Assembly: GCF_023343835.1 (NCBI RefSeq)
Contig: NC_064437.1
Location: 16,177,501-16,241,500, forward strand
Reading direction: 5' to 3'
Length of the DNA: 64,000 nucleotides
Source of the DNA: Lagopus muta
Taxonomy: Eukaryota > Chordata > Aves > Galliformes > Phasianidae
The notes beneath the pieces were generated by a model. The model worked only from the letters and a program-made list of their open reading frames with translations, was not told where the DNA came from and did not search any database. Shown piece after piece: positions 13,701 through 64,000 of the stretch (position 1 is the first letter of the stretch; each line of letters starts with the position of its first letter). The translations under genes were made by a program, and so were the position numbers.

Positions 13701-13735
13701 GTGTTCGAATGCCAATTATTCCTTTTTTATTGTAA
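1663..13735 (+). CDS. TECR-like trans-2,3-enoyl-CoA reductase gene (exons 2-13, span)
   Basis: Twelve coding exons join in one frame to 303 residues plus stop, the same length as human TECR from its residue 6 (VEILD) to its end. The family reduces trans-2-enoyl-CoA with NADPH, the fourth step of each very-long-chain fatty-acid elongation cycle, in the ER membrane. Visible: an N-terminal ubiquitin-like part (VEILDWKT to the [15 protein letters not shown] motif), then a multi-helix steroid-5-alpha-reductase-type membrane domain with [48 protein letters not shown] and the C-terminal MPIIPFLL. The first Tyr of PNYTYE aligns with human Tyr248, reported as catalytic. Motifs such as WYPARQS and GTTATLYF fit TECR better than TECRL, so I read it as TECR or a close TECR paralogue. 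Exon 1 is not visible. All borders are GT-AG. Symbol left empty because orthology (TECR against a bird/fish TECR-like gene) cannot be settled here. Confidence 0.9.
2096..2129. repeat. TA/CATA microsatellite
   Basis: Alternating TATA and CATA dinucleotides just upstream of the TECR-like exon 3 acceptor. Confidence 0.8.
2146..2197 (+). CDS. TECR-like exon 3
   Basis: Encodes [17 protein letters not shown] and the first base of a Tyr codon; acceptor cctag, donor gtgagt. Matches the VEP..TI.EI...F.K pattern of TECR. A TA/CATA microsatellite lies directly upstream of the acceptor. Confidence 0.9.
2290..2370 (+). repeat. CR1 LINE 3' tail fragment
   Basis: GGCTGGAACTAGATGATCTT followed by CTTCCAACACAGGCCATTCT and a TGATTTTATGAT end: the conserved 3' end of CR1, sense on plus. 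In TECR-like intron 3. Confidence 0.85.
2538..2582 (+). CDS. TECR-like exon 4
   Basis: Completes Tyr, then [14 protein letters not shown] plus the first base of Lys; acceptor tttacag, donor gtaagt. WYPARQS is diagnostic for TECR rather than TECRL. Confidence 0.92.
2583..3856 (+). other. TECR-like intron 4, nothing recognised
   Basis: No coding match or named repeat seen apart from a short (AAAC)n run near 3400. Confidence 0.7.
3399..3422. repeat. (AAAC)n simple repeat
   Basis: Four to five AAAC units in TECR-like intron 4. Confidence 0.8.
3857..3960 (+). CDS. TECR-like exon 5
   Basis: [20 protein letters not shown] followed by [15 protein letters not shown]; acceptor ttctcag, donor gtgagc. 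End of the ubiquitin-like part and approach to the first membrane helix. Confidence 0.93.
3961..5934 (+). other. TECR-like intron 5, nothing recognised
   Basis: AT-rich intron; only an 18-base A run near 5590 stands out. Confidence 0.7.
5585..5602. repeat. A homopolymer, 18 bases
   Basis: Uninterrupted A run in TECR-like intron 5. Confidence 0.85.
5935..6050 (+). CDS. TECR-like exon 6
   Basis: [20 protein letters not shown] forms a membrane helix, then [18 protein letters not shown]; ends two bases into the next codon. Acceptor ttttgcag, donor gtaagt. Confidence 0.93.
6166..6271 (+). CDS. TECR-like exon 7
   Basis: The junction codon gives Asn, then [19 protein letters not shown] and [16 protein letters not shown]. 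Human TECR and TECRL have His at the junction position. Acceptor tttctag, donor gtaaat. Confidence 0.93.
6272..10318 (+). other. TECR-like intron 7, purine-rich second half
   Basis: Largest TECR-like intron. No exon recognised. From about 9110 to 9965 the plus strand is strongly A/G-biased without a tandem repeat unit. Small open frames here have no recognisable protein. Confidence 0.65.
10319..10391 (+). CDS. TECR-like exon 8
   Basis: [20 protein letters not shown] then YTPP; the NHPLYTPP motif is retained. Acceptor tttttcag, donor gtaagt; preceded by the largest intron of the gene (about 4 kb). Confidence 0.93.
10480..10523 (+). CDS. TECR-like exon 9
   Basis: Completes Ser, then [14 protein letters not shown] (membrane helix); acceptor ttttatag, donor gtaggt; the preceding intron is only 88 bases. 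Confidence 0.9.
10524..11882 (+). other. TECR-like intron 9, nothing recognised
   Basis: No coding match or repeat family recognised. Confidence 0.65.
11883..11940 (+). CDS. TECR-like exon 10
   Basis: [19 protein letters not shown] plus one base of Gly; acceptor tttcttgcag, donor gtaaaa. Aligns with the LGNFSIH.AL.DLR segment of TECR. Confidence 0.92.
12676..12764 (+). CDS. TECR-like exon 11 (catalytic Tyr)
   Basis: [20 protein letters not shown] then [10 protein letters not shown]. Contains the Tyr equivalent to human Tyr248, the first Tyr of PNYTYE. Acceptor ctatag, donor gtacgt. Confidence 0.94.
13436..13481 (+). CDS. TECR-like exon 12
   Basis: [15 protein letters not shown] plus one base of Val; acceptor aaaacag, donor gtgagc. 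Membrane helix near the C terminus. Confidence 0.92.
13608..13735 (+). CDS. TECR-like exon 13, C terminus and stop
   Basis: [20 protein letters not shown], then [11 protein letters not shown] and the family terminus RMPIIPFLL followed by TAA. Strong pyrimidine tract before the ctcctag acceptor. Confidence 0.94.
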
Positions 13736-14955
13736 GAAAAGTTTGGTTTCAATACTGCATGGAACTTCAAGAAGAAAAAGCTCATGGATTTTTCTTATTC
13801 ATAAATCTCCTGCCAAATAATTGAATTAATTGAAGCGATTCTGGTGTATGCTAACTCTCCGCTGCTGAGGGAAACAATACACCTGAAAACTATACTTCCT
13901 TATATTCAAGAATTCTTCAATTCAGAAGCACCTTCAAAAAATAAGGCTTCATTGCAGAGCTGGTAGCCAAAAGCCCGTATAGCTCCACTGCAACCTGACT
14001 GACTGAGATTTCCGTGCACTAGTCTATTTAGATTGATACATCAGAGATACTGATAAGCTTGTTCTGAAAAGCAGCTCCAAATTTAGCAGTGGCATTCTGC
14101 AAGACTGTGACATAAATACATTGGAATGAGGACACAGCAGCCAACTACAAGAAAGCTCAACTCATACAGTATGGCCAGCTGGCCTGAAGACAGTTGCATG
14201 TTTTGCCTTCTTTGACTTGAAAAAGAGAGTGTTCTGCCTGGAGGCAGGGACTTTGTGACAAACAACATTACCAAAGAAAATGAATGGCTCCTGGAATAAT
14301 GAATTGGGCAGTCTCTCAAACACCTGCTTTGGGTCTAAGCTATAATTTGCCAATTGGATCTAAAGAAAGAAGAATTTGTGGATTTAACATCCATCCTGTG
14401 AATATATAGGGGTGTTTATCCTGTTTTGTTTTTAATATTTTTAATTAGTAAATTGCATACTGACAAATAAGGTTCACAGTATCTGATCTATGCCGTATCC
14501 ATGATATTTGGCCTGTTTCATATAATAAGTCCTTAACATATTCTAAAAGATCCTAGAGGACATTTAACCTTGTATTTTTTGTCAGAATTCTCTGAATAAT
14601 TTCAGTGTACTCTGTGAATACATAAAGTACTGCTAACATTCAGAATGGTAGTTCCCTTCCTATTTTCAGAGCCAGGGAGAAAAATCCAGACATTCTGAAC
14701 TTCCTGTGTTTTCTTTTTCACAAGATGTTCAGTGGGATTTAGTCGGGTTTTGTGCAAATCTAGTAAAAAAAAATATAAAATTATGACTGCAATATATCTG
14801 AATGATATTTTGAAGAAACTGTTTCAGAATATGAAGAAAATGTGTAGATACTGTTTTGTTTCATGATTAATTTATTTATTATAATGGATGTATAGAAAGA
14901 TTTTGCAACTGTTTGTAAGGGTGAAATCTACAATAAATTCTAGACTATGTTTTGA
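13736..14955 (+). other. TECR-like 3' UTR (inferred) with polyadenylation signal
   Basis: No coding potential after the stop. An AATAAA hexamer at 14932-14937 is the only canonical plus-strand signal I find before the facing gene's 3' end, giving a UTR of about 1.2 kb. The cleavage point is estimated, not seen. Confidence 0.6.
14932..14937 (+). terminator. AATAAA polyadenylation signal of TECR-like gene
   Basis: Canonical hexamer about 1.2 kb after the TECR-like stop codon. Its use is inferred from position and from the lack of another AATAAA nearer the stop. Confidence 0.6.
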
Positions 14956-15094
14956 ATTCAATTGAAATAACTATGGCAAAAGAGGAAGATTACAGCTGGT
15001 TGCCACAATTTCATAATTATTTGTAAAGTACAAAGGAAGAATGTCCTTGCATCAAGTAAGACCTATATAAATTGAACAAAAAACTAAAAAAGCA

Positions 15095-15947
15095 AAATAC
15101 GTGACCCACCTTTTATTTCTGTATAGCACGTGTTGGAGTTCTTTTTTTTAAAAAATGGAATAATTTCTTAGATAAGTGAAACAATACGTAATTGTGAATG
15201 TGCTTGCAATACTGTTATTTTATATTAGTTCAATGGTGAACCAGAGAAAAGAGCTAAATGGCAAATGATTTCCCATCATGGAGTACAAGCAGGCTGAAAC
15301 TTTCTGAGCACAGAGAAATCATAATCTATTCACACTTTACACCCACTTGAGGTCCAGGTCAAAGGAAAGAAGAAAAGTTTGGTCTTGTTTGGCTGGTTTA
15401 GATGTACTATTTTGTTTAAATCCCAATTTGATACTCTGCTTCCTTTTCTGAACTTGAAGATCAGTGAGTATTAGGTCATTTTCATTAAGCAAACTTCTTG
15501 CCTTGATCTGAGATGGGAATGAATTCTTCCCATTCTTGTTGAGACAAGTTTGTTTCCAACGGCAAGAATGAAAAATAAGAGTTAACCGAGAAAATCCTAC
15601 TGGCTGGAAAGGACTGGCTAGAGAGACTCTTTTTAATTCTCTTTACATGTCAACAAGGAGGAATGAAGCTTCTATTCTTTTATACTTTACATTAGAGAAA
15701 GATTTTTTTTCCTGGAACAAGTACCTGGTTTTCTTTAGATGCTTTCAGATTCTCTTTAGATGCTTTCAGCATGTGTTGTATGTAATATTCCTGGTAGAGC
15801 AGCAGAAGTTTGCCATTGCTAGGGACTTATAAGCACACTTCTCAGAAAGTTACAGAAAGTCAGAATAATACTGGGCATGGAAGCCTTTCTTTTACCTTTT
15901 CACCCCTCTGGTATGGCACACTAAATGCTAGTGACTGCTGGAATAGT
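15095..15947 (-). other. ABCA4: ABCA4-like 3' UTR (inferred)
   Basis: No coding potential after the in-frame TAG. Minus-strand hexamers are ATTAAA at 15632-15637 and AATAAA at 15112-15117; either could end the transcript. If a separate exon 50 is used, the UTR starts inside this stretch. Confidence 0.5.
15112..15117 (-). terminator. AATAAA polyadenylation signal, ABCA4-like gene
   Basis: Canonical hexamer on the minus strand (TTTATT on plus) about 830 bases after the stop codon; ATTAAA at 15632-15637 is the nearer alternative. Confidence 0.45.
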
Positions 15948-63287
<47,340 letters not shown>

Positions 63288-64000
63288 CTGAGAAAACATA
63301 TTGGAACAGCTTTACTACAGTAATCCTCTTCATGTGTCATATTTAGAAAGAAAGGTTTCAACTTCCACAGCTCTTTCTGAACTGCGAAGTAGTACAAAAG
63401 GGTATATTAAGAAAGGAATTTTATAAATGGGTAAATATGTGTAGCCAAACTAGAGGTAAGAAATGAAGAAAGGATAAGTAGGAATGTATCCTTGAATACT
63501 AATTGCGCTTCTTCCCCCTATAAGCAAGAGGATAAATGTAATAAATGTCTAATATAATAGGACAAGAAGCTTGGAAAAACATATATTTTATTTAGAATAA
63601 ACTGCTTTATGGACTTCAATCACAGGTACTACTTGCAGGTGATCAAAATCAGATCTAAGGGAAGAAGAAATAAGCCATTTCCTCAGGCAGTAAAAATTGC
63701 TGGGTCTAGCTAAAACATGGTTCTACTGGTTTCTTTCCCTAAGTAGCACTCTAGAAAATCAACTCGGGTGTTTTGAAGGACGCTTTGCAGAGGCTAGAAA
63801 GCAGTAATTACTGTCTTTATTAAGAACTCATTATCATACCGAAAAGAGAGTCTAAATCTGAGGTTGCCAGAGTCTCTGTAACACATTTAGGACTAGGCTT
63901 TAAGCCAAGCTCAGCCAGCAAACCAGCAACCTTATAGGCAACTGATTCCTTGCTGCAAAGGCTGTGCTTCCAGACAAACCTTCTAAAACATTTATCTTCT
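63288..64000 (-). other. ABCA4-like intron 10 (partial)
   Basis: No match to exon 10 of ABCA4 was found; the remaining upstream gene lies outside the window. Confidence 0.65.

Noticed and set aside
1663..13735. Assignment of the reductase to TECRL
   Set aside because: [30 protein letters not shown] and [15 protein letters not shown] follow TECR; TECRL as I recall it differs at most of these motifs.

Overview
This is vertebrate, almost certainly bird, nuclear DNA. It is AT-rich and intron-dominated, it carries several CR1 LINE fragments of the avian type, and it holds one LTR-type element whose 3' end matches a family I know from bird genomes. No bacterial, plasmid or phage feature is present. 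Protein coding is split into short exons with GT-AG borders, so most long open frames here are chance or antisense shadows; exons were found by translating across splice sites.

Two genes fill the window, tail to tail. (1) Plus strand, 1663-13735: a TECR-type trans-2,3-enoyl-CoA reductase gene (last step of very-long-chain fatty-acid elongation in the ER). Coding exons 2-13 are present (303 residues plus stop); exon 1, expected to encode only about five residues, was not found and probably lies upstream. (2) Minus strand, 63287 down to 15948: the last 39 exons (human exon numbers 11-49) of an ABCA4-type ABC transporter, the photoreceptor flippase for N-retinylidene-phosphatidylethanolamine. 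The 39 exons join in one open frame of 1880 residues plus stop. Both nucleotide-binding domains are intact. Exons 1-10 lie beyond base 64000. The 3' ends of the two genes appear to be separated by only a few hundred bases at most.

Layout: 1-13735 TECR-like exons and introns (one CR1 tail in intron 3); 13736-15947 the two 3' UTRs; 15948-24242 exons 49-39 (tail, NBD2, last membrane helices) with three CR1 pieces in introns 45, 44 and 43; 25365-40048 exons 38-24 (second membrane domain, second exocytoplasmic domain, linkers), with a GC-richer LTR element in intron 37; 40802-44657 exons 23-19 (NBD1); 47078-51346 exons 18-17, which encode an unusually long charged linker; an old, long CR1 in intron 17; 53935-63287 exons 16-11 (first membrane domain and the end of the first exocytoplasmic domain).

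Functionally, one gene makes very-long-chain acyl-CoAs and the other flips retinoid-lipid adducts in disc membranes that are rich in very-long-chain polyunsaturated lipids. The proximity may be coincidental. The main biological question is whether the transporter is ABCA4 itself or a paralogue, because mammalian ABCA4 is not next to a TECR gene. I see no undescribed biological system; the unusual points are the gene pairing, the expanded Lys/Glu-rich linker and a cysteine cluster after NBD1.
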